Assembly (NCBI GenBank): GCA_027886175.1
Contig: JAJNNQ010000077.1
Coordinates: forward strand, 3,782,001-3,846,000
Direction of reading: 5' to 3'
Length of the DNA: 64,000 bases
Origin: Phylloscopus collybita
Lineage: Eukaryota; Chordata; Aves; Passeriformes; Phylloscopidae
The position numbers and the translations under genes were made by a program. Shown in pieces: positions 45,342 through 55,719 of this stretch (its first letter is position 1; every line of letters begins with the position of its first letter). The notes beneath the pieces were generated by a model. It saw nothing but the letters and a program-made list of their open reading frames with translations, was not told the DNA's origin and made no database searches.

Positions 45342-45899
45342 TCATAATTTATCTAAAAATTTGGAAGGGCTTTCCAAAGGACCTTGCTTAACTGCGTAAA
45401 GGGCTGACCAATTTATGGTTTTAGGTATTGCCCTCTCCATTCCTTTTACTATAAATCCTTGATAATTCTCTAATACGTCTTTATGGAGTCGATTGTTCAG
45501 ATCCCAGTTTGGATCCTGGAGGATGATAAATTCCTTAATATCCTGATTTGTTCCTCTAAAAGCATCCTCTGATAAATCCCCTGCTGTTTTCAAAATTACT
45601 TGTTTTTCTGTTTCAGTTAAAGCTTCCAGCATTAACAGAATATCTGCCCAGTCTAGGTTATGCTGTTTAATCATAAACATGAATTTCTTGGTGGTACCTA
45701 TTGGATCACGCCAATAGTTCTTAGCAACTTTCTCCCATGCCTCTAAATGGACTGTAGAAAAGGGCACTTTAACTGACATCCTCGTTCCCTCTGATCCCAC
45801 TGCCTCTCGTAAGGGTGCTTGTATCACCCCTTTTGTTCTGCTTCTAGTTTGGGTTGCTATGGGACTACTTTGGGGAGGTGGGCTATGGGGGAAACACAA
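45342..45899 (-). pseudogene. Class I endogenous retrovirus capsid (gag)
   Basis: 185 codons of gamma-type capsid. PFSTVHLEAWEK opens the mature domain, with DPNWDLNNRLH and YALVYAVKQ-like (NWSALYAVKQGPLESPSKF) blocks later. A stop at 45342 cuts it before the end of the C-terminal domain, and the following 240 bases are open only in pieces. Confidence 0.83.
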
Positions 45900-46201
45900 C
45901 TCATCATCACCATCACTGCTACATGGGTGTGGTGGTTTGGCAGGTGAGGGAATAGGCTGCTCAGTCTTTTCCTTTCCTAGGGGAACTGAGGTGGGGGTTA
46001 AATGTGATGATTCTCTTAAACCCGTTTCTTCCCTTCATCTACCCTGCCTTTTAGGAAGTGGTCTGAACAGATCTGCTGACTCCTGTTCTTGCTTTTCTGC
46101 ATGATGGACTTTATCAGGCTGTGTGCACCTCTGGTTTATAGAGCAGGCATCACAGCATTGCCTGGGTTTCCCTCTATTAGCCTTGTTGTCTTTGTCCAAA
46201 G
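45900..46201 (-). pseudogene. Gag proline-rich linker, decayed
   Basis: Between matrix and capsid, with no single open frame; the position fits the variable proline-rich linker of gag. Confidence 0.5.
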
Positions 46202-46537
46202 CTAGTACAAAGGGGTCAGAGGGAGGGCTAATCCCACAACTTCTCTGCCATTCCAGATGGTTTCAGAGAAGGACATATCAGCATAGGTCACCTCCTCCCA
46301 TTTTTCCTCCCTTCTTAAAAATAACATCAGCTGCAATAAGGTATCATAATCCAAAGAGCCAGCGGGTGGCCACTTACAGCCTTCTCCCAATTTATAAAGT
46401 GGCCACCACTGTGTACAAAATTTCACAAGATTTCTTTTATTCTCAATCCCCCCATATCCCACTAGTTCTCTCCAGTGTGCCAAAATACGGCCCAAAGGAC
46501 TGGCTCTAGAAATGTCCTTGCTCTGGTCAGTACCCAT
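46202..46537 (-). pseudogene. Class I endogenous retrovirus matrix (gag N-terminus)
   Basis: The start is placed at the ATG giving MGTDQSKD, a Met-Gly myristoylation signal, rather than the ATG 21 bases further up. Matrix-type blocks SPLGRILAHW, FCTQWWPLYKLG and SLDYDTLLQL follow. The frame closes at 46202 before capsid. Targets gag to the membrane in active relatives. Confidence 0.82.
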
Positions 46538-46749
46538 TGTCTTTCTCTTCCCTGGCACTTCATTATTTTATCTCAGCCATTTGTCTTGACCTAGCAATCG
46601 CAGGCTATGAAAATACACTGGGCACACTCAGTTCTGATTATCTCTACCCTTTCCTCTAGGCTATTTAAAAACTCCCCTTCCCCACTAGCTCAAGTGACCA
46701 GCTGCTTCTCAAATATTAAAAGCTAAAATAAACCACAAGGGGGAATCTT

Positions 46750-47115
46750 CTAATTCTTTTTACCCAGCTGGCACCATTCCCAGTCTTTTCCAAAGATATC
46801 CAAATTCTCTGGCTCCAAATTTTTCCCACAGACTGGACTCACTATCTCACACTGATCATGTGCTACTTCCCAATTATAGTGTCTCAGGAGCTCTGGGATA
46901 CACTTGGGGCATCTAGGTCTTCTTCTGTGGGATAGACAAGACCATCTCCTTTTGCACCCTCTACAGTGGAGAAGGACCCAACCTGGATGCCATCCTGGTT
47001 CCCAATGAAAAATTGTCAGCCCACACACAGTGCAAGGGGTCACCCCCATCCGTCCCCACTGCTGTGGGTTTCTGAGATTATCCTCAACTGGGGGCAGTTC
47101 CCAGTCAAAAGCCAA
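46750..47115 (-). CDS. Cysteine-rich leader ORF between LTR and gag
   Basis: 121 codons with four evenly set metal-binding pairs: Cys28/Cys31, Cys51/Cys54, Cys60/His63 and Cys69/Cys72, and more cysteines near residues 90 to 115. A tryptophan-rich N-terminus precedes them. The ORF is intact although gag and pol beside it are broken. It lies just inside the 5' LTR on the same strand. I do not recognise the family. It could be an accessory or leader protein, captured host sequence, or a chance frame in a long leader. Not proven to be expressed. Confidence 0.45.
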   Translation of the reverse strand: MAFDWELPPVEDNLRNPQQWGRMGVTPCTVCGLTIFHWEPGWHPGWVLLHCRGCKRRWSCLSHRRRPRCPKCIPELLRHYNWEVAHDQCEIVSPVCGKNLEPENLDIFGKDWEWCQLGKKN

Positions 47116-47186
47116 ATGAGTATTCGTTCAACTCAAACACAATCCTCCTAAAAGCACACTCTCTGTTCTTCCATTCTTTGGTTTGT

Positions 47187-47645
47187 TGTCTGATCCGAAG
47201 AAAACAGAAACAATCAAAGTCGTTTCTGCGGTGCTTTATTGAGGGCCCGGGAGCCTGTGGACTAGCGTCCAAAGACAGAGCCCCATCTCTCAGAAAAATC
47301 ACAGCGTTTTTATATGTTTCTTTACATGATTTCTTCATCCTAACAAATTCTTACTTCATTTTCACTACATGGTACAATAATCTCTTTGACATTTAAGTTT
47401 CTGCCAAAAGATATCCTCCGTAAGATAAGTATACATTCCTAAAGATAAGTGATTATCTCTTAGCCACACTGCTTACATTACAAAATCTGCTCTAACAGTT
47501 CATCTACAGGTTACATGCGGCCTACCAAGCCTTAGCATGACTACTACTAATGTCAACTAACGTCAACTATTAATGTTTGTTATATCTTTAATACAGTTTA
47601 ATACAGTTTATTAAATCAAACGGCAACAGGTTGACTATTAACCCA
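47187..47645 (-). mobile_element. 5' LTR of the class I provirus
   Basis: On the minus strand a TATA box (ACATATAAAAACG near 47310) precedes CAATAAAGCACC (near 47240) and the end GATCAGACA at 47187. Upper limit about 47645. No tRNA primer-binding site beginning TGG was recognised right after the end, so the exact border is uncertain. Confidence 0.6.
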
Positions 47646-47779
47646 GTCCCCTCCTAAATTCAAAAATTCATTAGGTTCAAGCTCAAACGACCTAGAGAAT
47701 GCTTCCCTGGATGGCCAGGCTCTTATGGCTTGAGCTCGAGCTTTGCTGACCACCTTTAACAATTCACTAAGCTCGTTTT

Positions 47780-48262
47780 AAAATAAAAATTCCCCTCTTA
47801 CTGCAATTACAACTTCTGACACAAGATGACAGTGTTACATCATAAATGAACTAGGGATCTATAAACCTGCTGTAATTGTAACTTTTAACACAAGATGGTA
47901 GCGTTGCCTCAAAAATACACAAAAACAGGAAAACTGTTGATGAAAAACCAAAGCTCCTTACACACATACACACACACACATTCACGATGCAGAAAAAGGA
48001 GGCTCAACAAAACAGCAGCAATAAACAAGGATTTGCCCAATTCACCCCTCGAACAAATGTCAACTGATTATTGGATAATTGGGGCTTAAATAGCCTTGAA
48101 TAGACACCATTTTAGCTCACTTTCTCGACTTGTTAGAGAGAGCTCACATCTCCTGAGTTTGTAATAAAGATAATAAATTTCAGAGTGAGACTTCCAAAAC
48201 AATGTCTCCTGAGTTTAATTCACCTGACCTGAGAGCAGAAAAGACACAGGCAATCCCGCTGA
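47780..48262 (+). mobile_element. Probable LTR, plus strand
   Basis: A partly duplicated block (CTGCAATTACAACTTCTGACACAAGATG and CTGTAATTGTAACTTTTAACACAAGATG halves, 78 bases apart), a CA microsatellite at about 47960-47980, GGCTTAAATAGCC near 48085 and TAATAAAGATAATAAA near 48162. Opposite orientation to the provirus beside it. Ends not fixed. Confidence 0.5.
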
Positions 48263-48459
48263 AAAAGAGCCCAAGAACCCACAGATCTGACACAGAGGCA
48301 CATGACTAACTGAATAAAGGTGGTATTTTGTTTGATTTAGCACCTGAGTTAGGTGTTAGGAGATCTCTTACAGTTTTGTTTGGTGTGGAATGATCCCCAT
48401 GAGTCCAAACGGAGCTGCTTTTACGTTCATTTGTCAGGCATCAGGAAGCAAGCCTCAAT

Positions 48460-48669
48460 TGTTACAAAGAGGGGCCTCATGGAACCCAGGACACCACTGG
48501 AACACCCTGGAATCCCATGGGAGCAAGGCTCCACTTTCAGCAAGTGGGGCCTCTTGGGACACAGGTGCCCCTGGGCCATGGCCAGGCCTTGTAGAAACAA
48601 GGCTCCATCATTGCACAGCACGGCCTGACGGGGCCTGGGAGGAAACTGTGTCACAATGGATTCTGATGG
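48460..48669. repeat. 37-bp minisatellite, short array
   Basis: GGGGCCTCATGGAACCCAGG and related units, more diverged than the large arrays, leading into the next tandem array. Confidence 0.65.
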
Positions 48670-49525
48670 AATGCACCCACTGCAGTGACCACACCCATCC
48701 ACTGACCACTGCATTGATCACACCCACCTCAGTGACCACATCCCCTGATTGACCACTCCCCCACTGACCACACCCACCCCACTGACCATACCCAATGGAC
48801 CAGACCCATCAAAATGGCCTCACCCACCCCTTTGACCACACCCTAAAATGGCCACACCTGCTCCATTGATCACATCCCTCACACTGACCACTCCTATCCC
48901 AATGACCACACACCCATATTGACCACACAAACTGCAGTGACCACACTCATCCCATTGACCACATCCACCTTCCAATGACCACACCTTAATGACCACACTG
49001 ACCACACTCACCCCACTGACCACTCCCCACTGACCACACTCCATTTACCACCCCACTGACAATAACCACTAATCATAACCACTGAGCACCCCCACTGACC
49101 ACCCCAATGACTGCACCCATTGACCACACCAATTGCCCACCCCAACGACCACCCCACTGAGCACACCCACTGAGCACCCCCATTGACAACACTTCACTTA
49201 CCACACCCACTGACCAACTCAATGACCACTCCCCACTGATAACAGCCACTGACCATGTCACTGCCCACACCCCAGTGACCACCCCACTGATCATATTCAC
49301 TGACCACACCCACTGCCCACCATAAGGACAACCCAATGACCACACCCATTGAGCCCACCCACTGGCTACCCTCATTGACCATCCCTCACTGACCACACCA
49401 AGTGACCACACCCACTGTGCACACCCACTGACTATGACCCCCACTGACCACCCCACTGACCACACTCTCCAACTCAATGAACAATCTCCACTCACAACCC
49501 CAATGACTACACCCCAGTGACCACC
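48670..49525. repeat. Degenerate CCACTGACCACACC tandem array
   Basis: About 0.85 kb built from CCACTGACCACACCCA-type words at irregular spacing of roughly 14 to 24 bases. Different from the 37-bp family. Reading frames through it give valine/serine/tryptophan-rich nonsense on the minus strand. Confidence 0.85.
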
Positions 49526-50206
49526 TGTAAGAGACGGTCCCAAAGTCCCTCATCTGACTCATGACCATGGCCAAGAATGAAGTCTGAAGATTCTGAAAGG
49601 GACTGGGACAAAAACCTAAACCCCCAATACAGGAGTACTGGCCTGGCTGAGGTGGGATGTCTGCCAACCACTGTCTGCAGGTGCACTCGTTGGACCATTG
49701 CATCCCCATGGGAACCCAAGTGAAAAGAATGGGCACACCACAGCAGACTGGTTTTGGGCTGGTTTGTCCTGTACTTGCCCTGTACCTGTTCCCTGAGTGG
49801 ACATTTGCTCTACACATGGACAAGCATCAGAACACTTTGTCCTGTCTCAATGCACCTGCTGTTGGTCTCCCCACCTTCTGGCCAGCTGCCTCTTGCTTTG
49901 GAAAGGACTATAAAGAGACCCCCAAGATAACCTGAATTGGAGATCGTCCCACGGAAGAAACCGTGTCTATTGGTCAGCGTGCGCCATGAGGGCTTTGTCT
50001 CTCTGTTGTTAGCTATACCCACTTTTCTCTCTCTTTCTCTCTCTCTCTCCTCCCACTCCCTTTCCCTCTGTCACATACAGTGCTGTGTGCACTTAATAAA
50101 GTGCACTGCTGTTGAGAGCAAATTGTTTTTGTCCCCTGCTGTGTCTTTTGTGCTCTGAGATCACTTGAACCATCACAACCCCCACCTGCATTAGTGGGAT
50201 GTGACA
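49526..50206 (+). mobile_element. LTR between two tandem arrays
   Basis: Starts TGTAAGAGACGGTCCC, with GGACTATAAAGAGACC (TATA) near 49906, a CT-rich stretch at 50025-50060, CTTAATAAAGTGC near 50092 and a likely end GGGATGTGACA. No target duplication: the left flank is the CCACTGACC array and the right flank the 37-bp array. Confidence 0.7.
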
Positions 50207-50589
50207 AGGGTCCTTGGTGACACTGCAGGATCTTGTGTGACCAGGGCTCCTCTGTGACCCTGCAGCACCAAGGAATTCATGGTGGCCCTCTGAGGCCTCA
50301 TGGAACCAAGAGGCCATGGTGACACTGCAGGGCCTTGTGGAACCATGCAGAGCATTGGGACAGAGCAGGACCTGGAGTCGTGATGGGGCCACTGTGACAC
50401 TGCAAGGCCCCATGGAACCAAGGGTCCAGGGTTGCTCCTCAGGGACTCCTGGAATGAAGGAAACATGATTGACAGTGTGATGCCCCTTGGGAGCAAGAGG
50501 CCATTGTGACCCTGTGGAACCAAGGAGACCACTGCTGCACTGCAGACCTCCTGGAATCAAAGATCCATTGTGACACTGCAGGGCCTGGA
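50207..50589. repeat. 37-bp minisatellite array next to CR1
   Basis: GGGTCCTTGGTGACACTGCA, CATGGAACCAAGGGTCC and similar units. It ends where CR1 and arm D' begin. Confidence 0.8.
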
Positions 50590-50925
50590 TCAGGAACAGT
50601 GTGGCCAGCAGGAGCAGGGCAGGGATTCTTCCCCTCTGCTCAGCAGTGGTTGGGCAGCACCTCGAGTGCTGTGTCCAGTTCGGGGGCCCTCAATTTAGGA
50701 AGGACATGGAGGGGCTGGAGCGTGTCCAGAGAATGGCAAAAAGGCTGGTGAGGGGTCTGGAACACAAGTCCTGTGAGGAGAGGCTGAGGGACCTGGGGTT
50801 GTTTATCCTGGAGAAGAGGAGGCTCAGAAGAGACAATGCAGTGTCAGGACACAGGTTGGACTTGATGATGTCCAAGGTCTTCTCAAACCTTGCTGATTCT
50901 GTGATTCTCTAAAACCCCCCTTGCA
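50590..50925 (+). mobile_element. CR1 LINE ORF2 end and 3' terminus
   Basis: The frame reads [34 protein letters not shown] and LEKRRLRRD, the C-terminal end of CR1 ORF2, and the DNA ends in the typical TTGATGATGTCC ... TGATTCTGTGATTCT tail. Internally shortened. Arm D keeps only the first 100 bases of it (near 24260). Confidence 0.85.
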
Positions 50926-52463
50926 GCAGTTGCAGGATGAGGCCTGGGCCTCGTCCTCAGAAGGTGCAGCAGCCCAGGTTTGTCAGCTTCTCCTCACAGC
51001 CCCAAAGCCCATCCTGTCAGTCCTGCAGAGCCTCTGCAGCTCCTCCTCATTGCCCACACCAGGGAGCCCCACAGGCAGACGCAGCAGCCCAGATGTGCCC
51101 CCCTGGCCTGGGGTGTCTCTGGCAAGGGAGCAGCAGGAGGCACTGCAGGAGCCTGCAGACAATTCCTGAAGCACTTGGAGGATGATCCTGCTCCCCAAGG
51201 GACATTCCCATGGTGCCAAGTGAGGAATTGAAATAGGGAGTGGGGCCAGAGAGGAAAGGGCAACCAGGGATGGGCTGTTTGCAGGGGAGGGAACAGGGGT
51301 GGGAAGGAGGAAGAGATTTGTACCAGGGAAGAGTCAAGTGGAACAAAGGAAATGGTCAGGGCAGTCTGGGGGTGGCTGCCAGGCAGCCCTGGATATGAGC
51401 AACAACCTCTGCAGTGGCACAGCAAACTCCCAGCTGATGGGAACAAACTTTCTGGCTCTGACTACAGAGGCCACCACAAACCTGAGGGGTTTCCCTGCTG
51501 TGGCTCAGCCCTTCCTGGCCCCAGGCCCTGCTGGCATTTGTGCTCCCTCAGCTTCATCTCCCCACACCAAGCCCATGGGGGTGCTCAGGCCTGCTCTGGG
51601 CAGGGCAAACAGGGGCTCCTGAGGCAGTGCTGCCGTGGCTGTGCCTGCAAGGCTGCGGCAGCTGTGTGAGCTGGGGGAGAGGCCAGGGCTGCAGAGGGGG
51701 GATGTTGTTGGCAGGTGCATGAGGAGGCTGTGGGCCGCTGGCCTGGGGTGTCCAGCGCAGTGGGGATGGATCAGGCCCTGCTCTGCTGCTCCTTGCCGTG
51801 TGCTTGCCCAGGGCCCTTGCAGAGCCCCAGCCGTGCTGTTTGCCCCCAGCCTGCCCACGGCCAGCCTGGGGCTGCTGCCGGGGCTTTTCTCTGCTCAGCA
51901 TTGGCCTGGGCAATGTGTTGTGGAGAGAGCCTGGGCAAGGAGCCTGCAGCCCCCAGGCCCTGGCCTGAGGCCTCAGCACTGCTGCTGTGCCAGCAGTGCC
52001 CATGGCCTGTCCCTGCTGCAGCCCCGGCACTGCCACCCCCAGCCCTGTGCCCGGCCCCAAGAGCACTCAGGCCCTACAGCAACAGCAGGGCCAGGAGGGC
52101 AGCGGGGCAGGGCCACGGCAGCAGCACTGGCAGCACCAAGTGCTGCTGCTGCTGCTGGCCACAGCTGCTGTGCCAGCACTGATCTGCCCCCAGCTCTGCA
52201 CACAGACATTGCTGCTGCAGCTGCAGAGAAGGGAACCAAAGGGGCATCTCTGCAGAAAACTCGGCTGGGAGATCCTTGAGTTCCTTTAAAGCCACCAAGA
52301 GCACAGCCCCTCATTGACACAGTCTGTGGCCACAGGGGAGGTGGAGAGAAACAAAATGAGAAATGGCACAAACCATGGCATTTCCTTTTGGACAATATTA
52401 AAAAAGTAAAACAAAGAAAAAGAACCTCCTAAATTAAACCAACAAGAAGTATCAAAGATGACT
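50926..52463. other. Gene-free downstream flank of the 52500 receptor
   Basis: GC-rich and CAG/CTG-rich (about 52080-52240). Mirrors 22866-24250. Long frames (up to 214 codons) on both strands with no known domain. Confidence 0.55.
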
Positions 52464-52469
52464 TTTATT
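52464..52469 (-). promoter_or_regulatory. Polyadenylation signal of the 52500 receptor
   Basis: AATAAA on the minus strand at the spacing seen in the sister receptors. Confidence 0.75.
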
Positions 52470-52499
52470 ACAAGGGATTTGCAGAAATTGGCCAGCAGT

Positions 52500-53450
52500 T
52501 TAATGTTTCTGGAATTGTCCAGTGATCAGTCTCCACACTGCAGCCTTGACCTCCTGGTTCCTCAGGCTGTAGATGAGGGGGTTCAGGGCTGTAGGCACCA
52601 CCGAGTACAGAACTGACAGGGACAGATCCAGGGATGGGGAGGACATGGAGGGGGGCTTCAGGTAGGCAAATGTGCCAGTGCTGATGAACAGGGCAACCAC
52701 AGCCAGGTGAGGGAGGCAGGTGGAAAAGGCTTTGTGCCGTCCCTGCTCAGAGGGGATCCTCAGCACAGCCCTGAAGATCTGCACATAGGAAAAAACAATG
52801 AACACAAAACAGCTAAGTGCTAAAGAGATTGAAAACACAAAAAGCCCAAATTCCCTGAGGTAGGAATTGAAACAGGAGAGCTTGAGGATGTGTGGGATTT
52901 CACAGAAGAACTGTCCCAGGGCATTGCCATGGCACAGGGGCAGGGAAAATGTATTGGCTGTGTTGATGAGAGCAATGAGAAAGGCACTGGCCCAGGCAGC
53001 TGCTGCCATGTGGGCACAAGCTCTGCTGCCCAGGAGGGTCCCGTAGTGCAGGGGTTTGCAGATGGACACGTAGCGGTCGTAGCACATGATGGTCAGCAGG
53101 GAAAACTCTGCTCCAAGGAAGAAGAAAATCAGAAAAACCTGTGCAGCACATCCTGTGTAGGAGATGTTCCTGGTGTCCCAGAGGGAATTGTGCATGGCTT
53201 TGGGGACAGTGGTGCAGATGCAGCCCAGGTCAGTGAGGGCCAGGTTGAGCAGGAAGAAGAACATGGGGCTGTGCAGGTGGTGGCCGCAGGCTACGGCGCT
53301 GATGATGAGGCCGTTGCCCAGGAGGGCAGCCAGGGAGATGCCCAGGAAGAGGCAGAAGTGCAGGAGCTGCAGCTGCCGCCTGTCTGCCAATGCCAGCAGG
53401 AGGAAGTGGCTGATGGAGCTGCTGTTGGAACACTTGCTCTGGCTGCACAT
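52500..53450 (-). CDS. Olfactory receptor, family 14 (gamma-c) type, intact, shifted start
   Basis: The third complete receptor, closest to the one at 21897 and carried on the inverted arm D'. It has the same disulfide cysteine, MCYDRYVSIC, KAFSTCLPHL and a LNPLIYSLRN helix-7 motif. The usual start codon of the sister genes is GTG here, and one extra base just after it puts the upstream ATG at 53450 in frame, so the predicted protein is 316 residues and begins MCSQSKCSNSSS. The open frame runs further up to an ATG at 53519, but that stretch corresponds to 5' untranslated or intron-side sequence in the sister at 21897, so it is probably not coding. A polyadenylation signal lies at 52464-52469. 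Function and membrane location are as for the sister genes. Expression is not known. Confidence 0.93.
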   Translation of the reverse strand: MCSQSKCSNSSSISHFLLLALADRRQLQLLHFCLFLGISLAALLGNGLIISAVACGHHLHSPMFFFLLNLALTDLGCICTTVPKAMHNSLWDTRNISYTGCAAQVFLIFFFLGAEFSLLTIMCYDRYVSICKPLHYGTLLGSRACAHMAAAAWASAFLIALINTANTFSLPLCHGNALGQFFCEIPHILKLSCFNSYLREFGLFVFSISLALSCFVFIVFSYVQIFRAVLRIPSEQGRHKAFSTCLPHLAVVALFISTGTFAYLKPPSMSSPSLDLSLSVLYSVVPTALNPLIYSLRNQEVKAAVWRLITGQFQKH

Positions 53451-55719
53451 GGGGACCTCTTCATGGAGAAAGGACAGTGAAGAGTTAGAGCAGATACCTG
53501 GAACCAAAATCAAAGCCATTTCCTATACACCTTCCCCTGGAACACACAGACAAACTTTTGTTCTTAAGAGTTGTGCAGTTATCTTTATAAGCTCTCCCCA
53601 CATCTCTGCTGGTATTCTTGGATATCAAGCCCTCAGAATTTCTTCTGCCCCCAGGGAGAACAGAGCAACTTCTGTGAGGAACAGTGATGAGTGCAGAGTG
53701 AGGTGACATGGTCTGTCATTCTGACCTGCTCAGAGTTCCTCTGGGCTTTAACTTTTCTCAGGTGGAGGGTGATCAGCTTCCCATTTTTCCCCTAAAAAAT
53801 CCCCAGGTACTGCTGAGAGCAGATGGATCCACCACAGCCCAGCTCCACTTTTGGAGCCAAGGACTCACTTTGCTCATTTCACCAACCCAACAGCATTTTC
53901 AGTGTCAGAACACCTCTGCCTTTCCCTGGGGGTCTTTCAGGTAAAACAAAGATGCTGCAGGACAGGTTTGCATCCTGGATTGAAGCTCCCAGCTTGGACT
54001 GAAATCCCTGGGAGACTTCCAAGTGTCCTTGTGCTGGCATTGGACTGAGGGAGATGCAGCTCCTGCCCTGGCTGCACTGACAGCATTGCCCAGAGCCGGG
54101 CACTGGGGACAGCGTCACCCTGAGCCAGCTGTGCCCCCTCCCAGAGCCCCCCAGGGCCGGGCAGCTGCTCCCAGCCCTGTGCTCTGCAGAGGGAACTGGG
54201 CCTGGGGCTGCAGAGCTGCTCCAGGGCTCTGCTGCAGCTCTGCCTGCACAGGAGGGGCTTCAGGCCTTGGAGCCCCAGCCCTGAGGGCACAGGCTGGGCT
54301 GGGGGACAGGAGGGAGGGGGCTTGTTCAGAGGGAGGGGCTGCACTGGAGGGGCTCCTGTGGAGATCTCTGAACTCTCCCTGCCACAACATTGCTGGGGTT
54401 TGTTTTCTCTCATTGCCTCATCTCCTCTCTGCTTCCTGCAGATTTTCCTCCTGCAGGGGTTTCATGTGCCTGAGCTCTCCCTGCCAGCACTCCCAGACCC
54501 CAAATCTCTGTGCCCTCTCCTTGGCCCTACAGAACCCTGCCTGTTTGCAGGGCACTGGCTGGGGGCAGGTTCTGTTGGCAGCCTGGAGAAAGGACAGCTC
54601 AGACTAAGCCTGATGGGCCCAGCAAAGCTGATGCTGGTGCTGTCCATGGGCAGAGGAGTGGCTGAAAGCACATCAGGGATGTCCTGCACACCTGTTGATC
54701 ACTGAGAGTTCATATGTCCCAGCGACTTGTCAAAATGAATGACACCTTTATCATTTGTTCTCCCTCTCCCCTATTACCTAAGGTTGGAAAATGAAAACTA
54801 AGTCTCAGGAAATGTCCTCATTTTAAAATAAATCCTTCTCTTGGAAATATTTTGGGAATGTGCAGAAGCTCTTAGTGTGTCAGAGCGTCATGAGCATTTC
54901 ACCTCCCCTGCAGCAGAAATACTCGGAGAGTTGTACTCACAGAATCTGTAGGCATTGGGCTGTTGCAGCTTGAGGAGATCCCTGCAGGAGCTGCAGCTGC
55001 ATTGTCCTGCAGCCAGAGGTTCCTGTGCCAAGGGCTGGCAGTGATTCTCCCCCAGTCTCTTCTCAGCACCTTCCCAACCCTGAGTGATTGAAGCTCTCTG
55101 TGTCTGTGTGCTGTGCCTGGGGTGGCTGCAGGCAGAGCCCCAGCCCTGCTGGGCTGGGAGAAAAGCTGCTCAGCAAGAGAAATGTGGTTTTAAGCTCTTC
55201 TTGGTTGCCAGGAGCTGCTGTCTCTGTGCCAGGAGCCCAGCCCAGCTCATCAGCACAGACACAGCACAAGGACTTTAATGATCCTCTTGGGGCTTGTGCT
55301 GAGGCCCTGAACATCAGTCCCTGACTGGGAGATGAAGAAACCTCTCAAGGACTCCAAGTCACAATCCAAAGTTTCTGGAAGTTTTAATGGGTCCCAGTGA
55401 GGCACACAACAGAGAAAGTGTTCCCAGTCCCCAGGCAGAGCAGAGAACTGCAGGCAGTGATGCCAGGAGGGGACAAAGAGAAGCCAAGTCTTGGTGCCCT
55501 GGGGCACAGCAGGGTCTGTGCCACCAAGGGCTGTCAGGAGACACCTTGTCCTGAAGCTCTGGGGCCTCCTGGCACAGCCCCAGCAAGGCTGGGCACTCTC
55601 AGCCCCTTGTCCTGCCCTCAGCATCCCCCTGACAGCCCAGTGGCCTCAAGGATGTGCTGGAAGGAGTCCCTGGGGAGCCTTGGTCAGGAGTGGCCCTTGG
55701 GGGGGCTCCTGAATGCTCC
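53451..55719. other. Gene-free upstream flank of the 52500 receptor
   Basis: Mirror of 19681-21896. Upstream receptor exons may be here, but no splice donor could be placed. No other gene recognised. Confidence 0.55.

Noticed and set aside
52890..53480. 196-codon frame opposite the 52500 receptor, also 10032-10490 and 21741-22400
   Set aside because: Antisense shadow of conserved receptor codons. It is the same in all three genes because the receptors are alike.
53451..53519. Upstream in-frame extension of the 52500 receptor to 339 codons
   Set aside because: The extra 23 codons match non-coding upstream sequence of the sister gene at 21897, where the frame does not continue into the receptor.
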